NCBI GenBank assembly: GCA_036501025.1
Contig: DASYBB010000095.1
Coordinates: 1-64,000 of the forward strand
Direction: 5' to 3'
DNA: 64,000 nucleotides
From: DASUBV01 sp036501025
Lineage (GTDB): Bacteria; Actinomycetota; Actinomycetes; Streptosporangiales; Streptosporangiaceae
The notes beneath the pieces are model-generated. The model had not been told where the DNA came from and ran no database searches. It saw nothing but the letters and a program-made list of their open reading frames with translations. Within the stretch, counting starts at the first letter, position 1; every line of letters starts with the position of its first letter. Positions 47,698-55,826 of the stretch are shown piece by piece. Both the position numbers and the translations under genes were made by a program.

Positions 47698-50051
47698 CGG
47701 CGTTCCTTCCGCGGGTGGTCGGGCCTGGCGGGATGGCCGGCCAGGAACCGGCGCAGCCGCAGGCTGTTGGCCAGCACGAGGACCGAGGAGAGAGTCATCG
47801 CAGCGGCCGCGACGAGCGGGTTGAGCAGCCCAGCGGCCGCCAGCGGGATGGCCGCGAGATTGTAGCCGACGGCCCAGCCTAGGTTGCGGCGGATCGTGGT
47901 GAACGTGGCCCGGGCGAGCCGGACCGCGTCGGGCACGACGTTCAGGTCGTCCCGGAGCAGGATCATGTCTGCCGCGCCGATCGCGACGTCCGTGCCGGAG
48001 CCGACGGCCAGTCCCAGGTCGGCGGCGGCCAGGGCCGGCCCGTCGTTGACCCCGTCCCCGACCATGGCCACGCAGCGGCCCGCGGCCCGCAGGCCCGCGA
48101 TGAACCCGGCCTTCTGCGCGGGCAGGACCCCGGCGGCGACCTCGTCGATCCCGGCGGCGGCCGCGACGGCGCGGGCGGTGGCCTCGCTGTCCCCGGTCAG
48201 CAGTACCGGGCGGAGCCCCAGCCGCCGAAGCTGCGCCACCGCGGGCGCCGCTGATGGCCGGATCGTGTCGGCGACCGTGATGGCGCCCCTGGCCTGCCCG
48301 TCCCAGCCGGCCAGCACCGCCGTGCGGCCGGCCCGCTCCCAGGCCGCGCACTGGTCGCTCAGCCCGGCGGAGATGTCCAGGCCCTGGTCGCGGAGCAGCT
48401 TCTCACGGCCCACGGTGACCTCGCGGCCGCCGACCGCGCCCCGCGCGCCCAGGCCCGGCAGTGCCCGGAACCGGTCCGCCTGCGGCAGCGCGCCGCCCGC
48501 GCCTGCCTCAGCGCGGGCCGCTGCGGTGATGGCGGCCGCGACGGGATGCTCGGAGGCCTGCTCGACTGCGCCGGCCAGCCGGAGCAGCTCGGCCCGGCTC
48601 GTGCCCGGGCCGGCCGCGACGTCGGTGACGGTCATCTGCCCGGTCGTGATCGTGCCGGTCTTGTCCAGGACAACGGTGTCGACCGACCGGGAGGACTCCA
48701 GGGCCGGGTAGCCCTTGATGAAGATCCCGAGCTGCGCGCCGCGGCCGCAGGCCACGACCAGGGCGGCGGGCGTGGCCAGGCCCAGCGCGCAGGGGCAGGC
48801 GATGATCAGGACGGCCAGCCCGGCGCTGAAGGCGTGCTCCGCGGTCCCCCCGGCCAGCAGCCACCCGGCCAGGGTCGCCGCGGCCAGGACCAGCACGGCG
48901 GGGACGAACACGCCCGAGACCCGGTCGGCCAGCCGCTGGACGGCGGCCTTATCCGCCTGCGCCTGCTCGACCAGGGCGATCAGCCGCGCGAGCTGGCTGT
49001 CGCCGCCTACCCGCACCGCGCGGACGACAAGCCGGCCGGTCAGCGCGACCGTCCCGCCGGTCACCTCATCGCCCTCGGTGACCTCCGCCGGGACGCTCTC
49101 GCCGGTCATCATCGAGGAGTCGACGGCCGACTGGCCGAACAGCACCGGGCCGTCCGCCGCGATCTTCTCCCCCGGCCGGACCACGATCATGTCCCCCGCC
49201 CGCAGCTGGGAGGCGGGCACCCGCCGCTCGCTGCCGTCGGGGCTGAGCACGCAGGCGTCCTTGGCGCCGATCGCCGCGAGCTCCCGCATGGCCTCGCCGG
49301 ACAGCCGCCGCGCCCGGGCCTCGTAGAACCGGCCGGCCAGCAGGAACGTCGTCACGGCCGCGGCGACCTCCAGGTAGATGCCGCCGCCGGAGCCGTGCGT
49401 GAGCTGGTGCAGCGGGGTGCCAGTCCGGGCGCGGTCGAGGAAGAACATCGCGTAGGCCGACCATCCGCACGCGCTGACGATGCCCAGCGACACCAGCGTG
49501 TCCATCGAGCAGCCGCCGTGCCGGGCGTTCCGGAGGGCGGCCCGGTGAAACGGCCAGGCCGCCCACAGCGCGACCGGCGCGGCGAGCACGACCAGCAGCC
49601 ACTGCCAGCCGGGGAACCGGAAGCCGGGGAAGAGCGAGAACTGCACCGACAGGTCGCTCAGCGGTACGAAGAAGAACAGCGCCAGCACCAGCCGCCGCCG
49701 CAGGTAGGCCGCCCCGGCCGCCGCCGCGCCGTCGTCTGCCACTCCGCGGTCACTGGCCCGGCTGGCATCCTGCTCCAGGCCATCGGCGGACAGGCGGCCC
49801 TGCCCGCTGCTGAGGGTGGCGGCATAGCCGGCCGCCTCGACGGCGCCGATGAGTTCCGGCACCGTGACCCCGGGGGCGGCGGCGATGACCGCGCGCTCCG
49901 TGGCGAAGCTCACCGCGGCGGTGACCCCGTCCAGCCGGTTCAGCTTCTTCTCGATCCGGACCGCGCAGGCGGCGCAGGTCATGCCCTGCACGGCGAGCTG
50001 AATCGGGGCCGCGGCCGGCGGCGCGGTCAGCGGACTGGGCGTCTCGAGCAC
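47694..50051 (-). CDS. copA: Copper-exporting P1B-type ATPase (copy 1)
   Basis: 785 residues. An N-terminal HMA domain with GMTCAAC (about 23-29), then about eight membrane segments. The P1B-1 signature CPC is in IIACPCALGLATPAALVVA; phosphorylation Asp in DKTGTITTG; SEHPVAAAI carries the HP dipeptide; TGES is in the actuator (MMTGESVPAEV); GDGVNDGPALAAADLGLAVGSGTDVAIGAAD is the hinge. C-terminal segment-7/8 residues NL...YN and M...SS (VGYNLAAIPLA; MTLSSVLVLANSLRLRR) indicate Cu(I). The GTG start lies 6 nt from a TAGTAT -10 inside operator site B, so the message is probably leaderless. Divergent from the second ATPase operon. Confidence 0.95.
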   Translation of the reverse strand: MLETPSPLTAPPAAAPIQLAVQGMTCAACAVRIEKKLNRLDGVTAAVSFATERAVIAAAPGVTVPELIGAVEAAGYAATLSSGQGRLSADGLEQDASRASDRGVADDGAAAAGAAYLRRRLVLALFFFVPLSDLSVQFSLFPGFRFPGWQWLLVVLAAPVALWAAWPFHRAALRNARHGGCSMDTLVSLGIVSACGWSAYAMFFLDRARTGTPLHQLTHGSGGGIYLEVAAAVTTFLLAGRFYEARARRLSGEAMRELAAIGAKDACVLSPDGSERRVPASQLRAGDMIVVRPGEKIAADGPVLFGQSAVDSSMMTGESVPAEVTEGDEVTGGTVALTGRLVVRAVRVGGDSQLARLIALVEQAQADKAAVQRLADRVSGVFVPAVLVLAAATLAGWLLAGGTAEHAFSAGLAVLIIACPCALGLATPAALVVACGRGAQLGIFIKGYPALESSRSVDTVVLDKTGTITTGQMTVTDVAAGPGTSRAELLRLAGAVEQASEHPVAAAITAAARAEAGAGGALPQADRFRALPGLGARGAVGGREVTVGREKLLRDQGLDISAGLSDQCAAWERAGRTAVLAGWDGQARGAITVADTIRPSAAPAVAQLRRLGLRPVLLTGDSEATARAVAAAAGIDEVAAGVLPAQKAGFIAGLRAAGRCVAMVGDGVNDGPALAAADLGLAVGSGTDVAIGAADMILLRDDLNVVPDAVRLARATFTTIRRNLGWAVGYNLAAIPLAAAGLLNPLVAAAAMTLSSVLVLANSLRLRRFLAGHPARPDHPRKERR

Positions 50052-50056
50052 CTGTC

Positions 50057-50077
50057 CATACTACGGAGCGTAGTATG
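50057..50077. promoter_or_regulatory. Copper-island operator site B with divergent leaderless promoters
   Basis: Arms CATACTAC (50057-50064) and GTAGTATG (50070-50077) flank GGAGC; the core is ACTACG-GAG-CGTAGT. TAGTAT occurs on both strands inside the arms (50071-50076 plus; complement of 50058-50063 minus), each ending exactly 6 nt before a start codon (ATG 50083 and GTG 50051). The 31-bp gap therefore appears to be a bidirectional promoter and one operator. Confidence 0.8.
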
Positions 50078-50082
50078 CCGCC

Positions 50083-50277
50083 ATGAGCCCGGCGGCGAAG
50101 TTGTGCGGCTTCCTGATCCTGCTGGCCGTTGCCTTCACGGCCGCGCACGCGGCCGGGGCGCGGCTCGGGCCGGTGACGACCGGGCATGGCGGCCCGGCGA
50201 ACGGGCCGGCGATGAACATGAACGTGGGCGGTGCCGCGCCTGGAGCCGGGCGGCCCGCGGCGGGGCCGCGCCGGTGA
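50083..50277 (+). CDS. Small membrane-anchored or secreted protein, His/Met-containing
   Basis: 64 residues. A signal/anchor segment AAKLCGFLILLAVAFTAAHAAGA is followed by TTGHGGPANGPAMNMNVGGAAPGAG. The GHGG and MNMN residues could bind copper outside the membrane. Larger actinobacterial proteins begin in a similar way (hydrophobic anchor, then GH and M-x-M) and carry a further domain, so this may be a shortened version; the family is not secure. It is the first gene after operator site B, probably on a leaderless message. Its TGA overlaps the GTG of the second copper ATPase (GTGA), which supports it being a real gene. Confidence 0.6.
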   Translation: MSPAAKLCGFLILLAVAFTAAHAAGARLGPVTTGHGGPANGPAMNMNVGGAAPGAGRPAAGPRR

Positions 50278-52523
50278 GCGAGACCACGACAGCGCCCGAA
50301 GAGCTGCTGGAGCTGGTCATCGGGGGGATGAGCTGCAGCGCGTGCGCGGCGCGGATCGAGCGGCGGCTGAACCGGCTCGGCGGGGTGACCGCGACGGTCA
50401 ACTATGCGACCGAGCGCGCCTACGTGACGAGCACGGGCGGCCGCGACGCCGGCGAGCTGATCGGCGTGATTCAGACCACGGGCTACACCGCCGCCGTGCC
50501 CCCGGCGGCCGGGCCCGGCGAGCCGGACCGCGCCCGGTCGCGCGCGGCTCAGGTGCTGGCGCGGCGCCTGGCCCTCTGCGTTCCGATGGCTGCCGCGGTC
50601 ATCGTGCTGGCCATGGTGCCCGCGGCGCAGTTCGAGGGCTGGCAGTGGGTGAGCTTGCTGCTGGCCGGCCCGGTCGCCGTCTGGGGCGCGTGGCCGTTCC
50701 ACCGGGCCGCGGCGCTGGGCCTGGGCCACGGCACGGCCACGATGGACACGCTGGTCAGCCTCGGCATCAGCGCCGCGCTGGGATGGTCGCTGTACGCCCT
50801 GCTGTTCGGCGGCGCGGGCGACCTCGGCATGCGGATGCCGTTCACGCTGGCCTTCGGCTCGGCGGACGGCAGCATGATCTACCTGGACGTGGCGGCCGGC
50901 GTCACCGCCGCCGTGCTGGCCGGCCGCTACCTGGAGTCGAAGGCCAAGGCCCGCTCAGGCGCGGCGCTCACTGCCCTGGCCGGGCTGGGTGCCCGGACGG
51001 CGCTGCTGCTGCGCGACGGAGCCGAGGTCCAGGTGCCCATCGGCGCCCTCAACCGCGGGGACGAGTTCGTGGTCCGTCCCGGCGAGCGGATCGCCACCGA
51101 CGGCGTCGTCACCGGGGGCCAGTCGGCGGTCGACACGTCCCTGCTCACCGGCGAGTCCGTGCCCGCCGAGGTCGGCCCGGGCGACGCGGTAACCGGCTCC
51201 TGCGTGAACATGAGCGGCCGGCTCGTGGTCCGCGCCACCGCGGTCGGCGCCGGCACGGTCCTGGCCCGGATCACGGCCCTGGTCAGCCAGGCGCTGGCCA
51301 GCAAGGCCACCGCGCAGCGGGTCGCCGACCGGATCGCTGCGATCTTCGTGCCGTGCGTGATCAGCCTCGCCGCGGTCACGCTCGGCTTCTGGCTGGGCGC
51401 CGGCCTGCCGGCCACCGACGCGTGGAGCGCCGCGGTCGCCGTCCTGGTGGTCGCCTGCCCGTGCGCGCTGGGCCTGGCCACCCCGGCCGCGCTGCTCGCC
51501 GCGATCGGCCGCGGCGCCGAGCTGGGCGTGCTGGTGCGCAGCGCCCGGTCCCTGGAGACCGCGGGCCGCGTCCGTGCCGTGATCCTCGACAAGACCGGAA
51601 CGCTGACTACCGGGATCATGACGCTCCAGGAGGTCACGCTGGCCCCCGGCGCCGACGAGAAGCAGGTTCTCGAGCTGGCCGGTGCCGTCGAGGACGCCTC
51701 CGAGCACCCGGTCGGGCAGGCCATCGCCCGCGCCGCCAGCGCCCGCCTGGGCGAGCTGGCCCCGGTGACCGGGTTCACCAGCGCGGCCGGCGCCGGCGTC
51801 CGGGGCAGCGCCGGCGGTCATGCCGTCGCCGTCGGGAGCCGGCGGTTCCTGGCCGGCCTGGAAGTGGCCGTCCCGCAGGTCCTGGACGATGCCGTGGCGG
51901 CCGCCGAGGCGCAGGGCCGCACCGCGGTGCTGGTCGCCTGGGACGGGCAGGCCCGCGCCGTCCTGACCGTGGCCGACGCCGTGCGTCCCCGCAGCGCCGA
52001 CGCCGTGGCCCGGATCACCCGGCTCGGCCTGTCCCCGATCCTGCTGACCGGCGACAGCCAGGGCGCCGCACTGGCGGTCGCCGGCCGGCTGGGCATCCCG
52101 CCCGACCGGGTCTTCGGCGGCGTCCGGCCCGAGGGCAAGGCCCGGGTCGTCGCGGACCTGCAGGCGAGCGGGACTGCCGTCGCGATGGTCGGCGACGGGC
52201 TGAATGACGCTGCGGCCCTGGCCGCCGCCGACCTGGGCATCGCCGTCGGCACGGGGGCCGACGCCGCGATCGGGGCCGCCGACCTGACCCTAGTCACCGG
52301 CGACCCGGGCGCCATCGCCGACGCGCTGCAGCTCGCGCGCGCCACGATGGCCGTCAGCCGGGCCAACCTGAGCTGGGCGTTCGGCTACAACGTGATCGCG
52401 ATCCCGCTCGCCGCGCTGGGCTGGCTCAACCCGCTGCTGGCCGGGATCGCCATGTCGGCCAGCTCCCTGATTGTCGTCACCAACAGCCTGCGGCTGCGCC
52501 GCTTCCGGCCGCGCCGGGCATGA
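50274..52523 (+). CDS. Copper-exporting P1B-type ATPase (copy 2)
   Basis: 749 residues. An N-terminal HMA domain, ELVIGGMSCSACAARIERRLNRLGGVTATVNYATERA, with CxxC in GMSCSAC. Core motifs: LLTGESVPAEV, VVACPCALGLATPAALLAA with CPC, DKTGTLTTG, SEHPVGQAIA, and MVGDGLNDAAALAAADLGIAVGTGADAAIGAADLTLV. The C-terminal copper-site residues YN and MSASS are in FGYNVIAIPLAALGWLNPLLAGIAMSASSLIVV. Note GDGLND in place of GDGVND. It is similar to, but clearly diverged from, copy 1. GTG at 50274 is coupled to the small ORF; the 3' end overlaps the PCuAC-like gene by 4 nt (ATGA). Confidence 0.93.
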   Translation: MSETTTAPEELLELVIGGMSCSACAARIERRLNRLGGVTATVNYATERAYVTSTGGRDAGELIGVIQTTGYTAAVPPAAGPGEPDRARSRAAQVLARRLALCVPMAAAVIVLAMVPAAQFEGWQWVSLLLAGPVAVWGAWPFHRAAALGLGHGTATMDTLVSLGISAALGWSLYALLFGGAGDLGMRMPFTLAFGSADGSMIYLDVAAGVTAAVLAGRYLESKAKARSGAALTALAGLGARTALLLRDGAEVQVPIGALNRGDEFVVRPGERIATDGVVTGGQSAVDTSLLTGESVPAEVGPGDAVTGSCVNMSGRLVVRATAVGAGTVLARITALVSQALASKATAQRVADRIAAIFVPCVISLAAVTLGFWLGAGLPATDAWSAAVAVLVVACPCALGLATPAALLAAIGRGAELGVLVRSARSLETAGRVRAVILDKTGTLTTGIMTLQEVTLAPGADEKQVLELAGAVEDASEHPVGQAIARAASARLGELAPVTGFTSAAGAGVRGSAGGHAVAVGSRRFLAGLEVAVPQVLDDAVAAAEAQGRTAVLVAWDGQARAVLTVADAVRPRSADAVARITRLGLSPILLTGDSQGAALAVAGRLGIPPDRVFGGVRPEGKARVVADLQASGTAVAMVGDGLNDAAALAAADLGIAVGTGADAAIGAADLTLVTGDPGAIADALQLARATMAVSRANLSWAFGYNVIAIPLAALGWLNPLLAGIAMSASSLIVVTNSLRLRRFRPRRA

Positions 52524-53071
52524 CCGCCACGCCTGCCACGCGCGACGCCACGGCCATTCCCCCGGATGGCCGGCCGCCGGCCAGGTCCGGGCGGGCCTGG
52601 CGGCGGGACCTGATCCGGTCGGCGGCGGCCCCGGCCACCTGCGCCGCCGTCCTGACCGGGCTCCTGTCGGCATGGGTCCTGGCCGGCGGCGCGGGCACCA
52701 TCAGCCGCGTCAGGATCCAGGTCACTCTCGCGGCGATCCCCATGACCTCCTTCACCGCGCGGGACTCCCCCGGCCGTGCGGCGGCCTACCTCACCATCCG
52801 CAACCTCTCCGGCGTTCCCGATGACCTGACCGGAGCCAGCAGCCCGGCCGCGCGGCAGGTCACCCTGTCCCGGAGCAGTGCGGGCCCGGCGGCGGGGAGC
52901 CTGGTGATACCCGCCCGCGGCACCGTCACCCTCACCCCCTTCGGCCGCGATCTCGTCCTGGCCGGCGCCTCGGGGCTGCGAGCCGGGCAGCGGGTGCCGC
53001 TGATCCTGAACTTCCGCCGCGCGGGACGCATCACGATCCTGGCCACCGTCACCGCTCCCGGCGCGCCCTGA
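52520..53071 (+). CDS. PCuAC-like membrane-anchored protein lacking the usual copper ligands
   Basis: 183 residues. A cytosolic tail and one membrane segment (APATCAAVLTGLLSAWVLAGG, about 37-57) anchor an extracytoplasmic domain that follows the PCu(A)C fold: AAYLTIRNLSGVPDDLTGASSPAARQVTL, LVIPARGTVTLTPFGRDLVLAGASGLRAGQRVPLILNFRRAG. In true PCuAC the pattern H-x10-M-x21-H-x-M binds copper (typically ...VELHE... and ...YHLMLMG...). Here the equivalents are VTLSRS and GRDLVLAG, so all four ligands are gone. It may bind a partner instead of copper. Translationally coupled to ATPase copy 2. Confidence 0.7.
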   Translation: MTATPATRDATAIPPDGRPPARSGRAWRRDLIRSAAAPATCAAVLTGLLSAWVLAGGAGTISRVRIQVTLAAIPMTSFTARDSPGRAAAYLTIRNLSGVPDDLTGASSPAARQVTLSRSSAGPAAGSLVIPARGTVTLTPFGRDLVLAGASGLRAGQRVPLILNFRRAGRITILATVTAPGAP

Positions 53072-53136
53072 CGCACGCCTGGTCCAAACCCGCAGGAATG
53101 CCCGGCTGCCTGCAGGAACGCCGGCCGCAGCAGTAA

Positions 53137-53196
53137 CCTCGCGCCGACGTGACCGGCCTCGCGCCGACGTGACCGGGCGCGGGACGAGGTGACCGC
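53137..53196 (+). repeat. 20-bp tandem repeat upstream of membrane gene B
   Basis: CCTCGCGCCGACGTGACCGG occurs twice in tandem (53137-53156, 53157-53176) and a third, degenerate copy follows (53177-53196, ending GAGGTGACCGC). The period of 20 bp is close to two helical turns. It lies about 134-193 bp before the start of the gene at 53330. Confidence 0.65.
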
Positions 53197-53329
53197 ATGC
53201 GAACCGCCGGCCCAGGGGCTGCGAACACGAGTCGGCACAGATCAGCCCTGGCGGCCCGCTGCGGGAAGCCGGGGGACGCTTCATCCGGCCAGGCAGGCAC
53301 TGGCCGGCATCGACCTGGGGGGATACGTC

Positions 53330-54388
53330 ATGGCAGACTCGCGAGCTCCGGCCGCCGGGGGCGCAGGGCCGCCCGCAGCCAGCCAGGATCCCGCCGCGAC
53401 CGGGGCGCCTGCGGCCTGGCGCCGTGCCGCGGCCTGGGCCGCGGACCGCGAGTCGCACGGGGCCCGGCGCTGGGTCCAGGTCGCCCTCGGCGTGATCTGG
53501 CTGCTGGACGCGGCGCTGCAGTACCAGCCGTACATGTTCACCCGGGCGTTCCCGACCCAGGTCATCGAGCCCGCCGGCGCGGGCAGCCCCGGCTTCGTGG
53601 CCCATCCGGTCGTGTTCGCAGGGCAGCTGATGCTGCACAACGAGGTTGCGTTCAATGCCCTGTTCGCCACGATCCAGCTGGCCATCGCCGTCGGGCTGCT
53701 GTGGCGGCCCACGATCAGGGCCGCCCTGACCGGCAGCATCATCTGGGGGCTGCTGATCTGGTGGCTGGGCGAGGGCCTGGGCGGGGTCCTGACCAGCAGC
53801 GCATCACCGATCACGGGAGCGCCGGGTGGAGCCCTGCTGTACGCGCTGGTCGCCGTCCTGGCCTGGCCCCCGCGCTCCCCCGCCGCAGACGGCACCAGCG
53901 TCGCCGCCGGCAGCCCCCTGGGCGGGCGCTGGGCCCGGATCGCGTGGCTGGCCCTGTGGGGCAGCGGCGCGTACTTCCTGCTCCTGGCGGCCAACCGGGC
54001 GGCCGGGGCGCTGCGCGCCACGATCACCGGCGGGGGCGACGGGGAGCCCGGCTGGATCGCCGGCGCCGAGCGCGGCGCCGGCTCGCTGATCGGCACCCAC
54101 AGCAGCGCCGTGACCATCGGCCTGGCGGTCCTGTTCGCGATCATCGCGGCCGGCGTCTTCGTGCCCGGCGCGACCCGGCCCGCCCTGGTGCTGGCCGTGA
54201 TCACCGCGGCCGCCATCTGGCTGCTGGGGCAGAGCCTCGGGGAGATTGCCACCGGCCAGGCGACCGACCCGAACACCGGCCCGCTGCTCATCCTGCTCTC
54301 CGCCGCCTACTGGCCGCTCGTGCGGACGCGGCGGCGGCCGCGGGAATCGCCGGCCATGCCCGCGCAGGAAGCAGCCAGCCGCTCCTGA
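53330..54388 (+). CDS. Multi-segment membrane protein, copper-island family member B
   Basis: 352 residues. It matches family member A block for block: WVQVALGVIWLLDAALQYQPYMFTRAF, TQVIEPAGAGSPGFVAHPVVF, LLIWWLGEGLGGVLTSSASPITGAPGG, GEPGWIAGAERGAGSLIGTHSS, and LLGQSLGEIATGQATDPNTGPLLILLSAAYWP. About eight membrane segments; the first ~45 residues are an Ala/Arg-rich cytosolic tail. ATG at 53330 is preceded by GGGGGGA. A 258-bp gap with a 20-bp tandem repeat separates it from the ATPase operon, so it may have its own promoter. It converges on the hemerythrin-like gene. Function unknown. Confidence 0.75.
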   Translation: MADSRAPAAGGAGPPAASQDPAATGAPAAWRRAAAWAADRESHGARRWVQVALGVIWLLDAALQYQPYMFTRAFPTQVIEPAGAGSPGFVAHPVVFAGQLMLHNEVAFNALFATIQLAIAVGLLWRPTIRAALTGSIIWGLLIWWLGEGLGGVLTSSASPITGAPGGALLYALVAVLAWPPRSPAADGTSVAAGSPLGGRWARIAWLALWGSGAYFLLLAANRAAGALRATITGGGDGEPGWIAGAERGAGSLIGTHSSAVTIGLAVLFAIIAAGVFVPGATRPALVLAVITAAAIWLLGQSLGEIATGQATDPNTGPLLILLSAAYWPLVRTRRRPRESPAMPAQEAASRS

Positions 54389-54418
54389 CCACCCGCCCCC
54401 GCCTGGCCGGCCGCCGGG

Positions 54419-55264
54419 TCAGCCGGGCTGGGCGACGTCGGGCGGGGTGAACTGGGCCAGGTCGTAGATGCCGAGGGCCTGCTCGATGCGGTCCACCCGG
54501 CCGAGCATGGCGGTGAACCCGTCCGGGCCGAACTGCTGCCGCTCCAGGTCAGCAAAATGCGCGCCGAGCTGGACGATCTCCCGTGGCGAGACCGCCGCGC
54601 GGAAGGCGGGGTAGATGACGGTGTCCTCGCGGGCCTCGTGCGGCTCGTACATGGCGACGAACGCGGTCATGGCCGCGGGGAGCCGGGGCCGGGCGGCGGG
54701 CGCGACGACCGCGGCCGGCGGCGTGGTGTCCGCCAGGATGAGCTGGGTCTGCTGCCGGCCGCGGGCGTGCTGGAGGAGCAGGGTGGTGACCGTGCCGCCG
54801 AGCTGGGGCGACCGGGCCAGCCGGGGGAAGATGTAGCCCTCCTCCAGCGGCTCGTGGAAAGCCTCGATGTAGTCGTGGATGATCAGGGCAGCGTCGTGCA
54901 GGGGCGCGGCGGGCAGCGGCTCGCCGGCCGCCGCGCGGCGGATGCCCTCCCGGTAGGCCAGCACCAGCCGGACGAGCAGGCCGTGCTCCTGCATCAGGTC
55001 CTCGGTCGGCGGGACCTGCGCGGCCACCGCGTCCAGCTGGCCGGCGGCCGCCCCGCCTGGCGCGGCGGCCAGCGCGATGGCGGCCCCGGCGGCGCCGCCG
55101 GCGGCGAGCCCGCCGGCGCCCAGCAGCAGCGCCCGGCGCGGCAGCCGGGCGGCGGGGGCCGGGCCGGCCGGCGCCCGGTCAGGGTCAGCCGGCGCGCCGG
55201 ACGCCGGGCCTCCATGTGCCGGGGTGCCGGACACCGCCCCGCCGGATACCGGGCTGCCGGTCAC
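54419..55264 (-). CDS. Tat-exported hemerythrin-like (HHE) protein
   Basis: 281 residues. After a 40-residue Gly/Pro/Ala-rich start comes a twin-arginine-type signal LPRRALLLGAGGLAAGGAAG. The mature part is a four-helix hemerythrin-type domain with likely di-metal ligands: LMQEHGLLVRLV, IHDYIEAFHEPLEEGYIFPRL, LLLQHARGRQQ and MYEPHEAREDTVIYPAF. It ends with RVDRIEQALGIYDL, a motif common in these exported HHE proteins. The domain could bind O2, NO or metal outside the membrane. The GTG overlaps the stop of the COG4315 lipoprotein gene (GTGA), so it belongs to that operon, under operator site C. Confidence 0.82.
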   Translation of the reverse strand: MTGSPVSGGAVSGTPAHGGPASGAPADPDRAPAGPAPAARLPRRALLLGAGGLAAGGAAGAAIALAAAPGGAAAGQLDAVAAQVPPTEDLMQEHGLLVRLVLAYREGIRRAAAGEPLPAAPLHDAALIIHDYIEAFHEPLEEGYIFPRLARSPQLGGTVTTLLLQHARGRQQTQLILADTTPPAAVVAPAARPRLPAAMTAFVAMYEPHEAREDTVIYPAFRAAVSPREIVQLGAHFADLERQQFGPDGFTAMLGRVDRIEQALGIYDLAQFTPPDVAQPG

Positions 55265-55791
55265 GGGAGCTCCATCTTGATGGGCTGGCCGGACGGGCGG
55301 ATGGCGTACCAGGCGCCGCCGTTCAGGTCGATGCCCTGGCCGGTGTACTGGCCGGGCGTGACGTCACCGGTGTAGCCGTACAGCGGCCACCCGCCGTAGG
55401 TCAGCACCCGGCGCCCGCCGGCCGGGTCGGGGTCCGAGCCCAGCAGCGACGCCTTCACCCCGGGTCCTGCCGCGAGCGTGGCGCTGGCCGGCAGCCGCAC
55501 CGGCGGCCACGTCGCCGCGCACAGGCCCGTGCAGGTCACCAGCCGCCGGTTGTCCGGGGCGAACACGTACAGGACGTAGCCGCCCGAGCTGACGATGACC
55601 GTGCCGAGCCCGCGGACCGACTTCGCCAGGACCGCCACCCGCGGGCCGCCGGACAGCGCCCCGGCCGGGGGCGCCGACCCGCCGCACCCGGACGCGAGCA
55701 GCACCGCCGGCACCGTCACCGCGAGCGCGGCCCGCCGGACCGCGCGCCGCCCGGCACGGGGTACCCGGCCCGCCGCTGCCTGTGTCTGCAC
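55261..55791 (-). CDS. COG4315-type lipoprotein (secreted repeat of unknown function)
   Basis: 176 residues. A lipoprotein signal ALAVTVPAVLLASGC anchors a domain of the COG4315/PF03640 class: SSGGYVLYVFAPDNRRLVTCTGLCAATWPPV and RRVLTYGGWPLYGYTGDVTPGQYTGQGIDLNGGAWYAI, two copies of the YxxxGxxLYxF-type repeat with a conserved Cys pair CTGLC. The family is common in actinobacteria and its role is unknown. The GTG at 55791 lies exactly 6 nt after a TAGTAT -10 that is part of operator site C, so the message is probably leaderless. First gene of the operon with the hemerythrin-like protein. Confidence 0.85.
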   Translation of the reverse strand: MQTQAAAGRVPRAGRRAVRRAALAVTVPAVLLASGCGGSAPPAGALSGGPRVAVLAKSVRGLGTVIVSSGGYVLYVFAPDNRRLVTCTGLCAATWPPVRLPASATLAAGPGVKASLLGSDPDPAGGRRVLTYGGWPLYGYTGDVTPGQYTGQGIDLNGGAWYAIRPSGQPIKMELP

Positions 55792-55797
55792 CCCGAA

Positions 55798-55814
55798 ATA
55801 CTACAGCGCGTAGC
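55798..55814. promoter_or_regulatory. Copper-island operator site C with leaderless promoter
   Basis: ACTACA-GCG-CGTAGC keeps CTAC-N5-GTAG (55801-55813). On the minus strand TAGTAT (complement of 55798-55803) ends 6 nt before the GTG at 55791, the same geometry as both sides of site B. Confidence 0.7.
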
Positions 55815-55826
55815 AATGCGCGGCGG

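Noticed and set aside
48546..50273. Upstream extension of the second copper ATPase frame
   Set aside because: It is antisense to the first copper ATPase and has no homology; the HMA domain starts just after the GTG at 50274.
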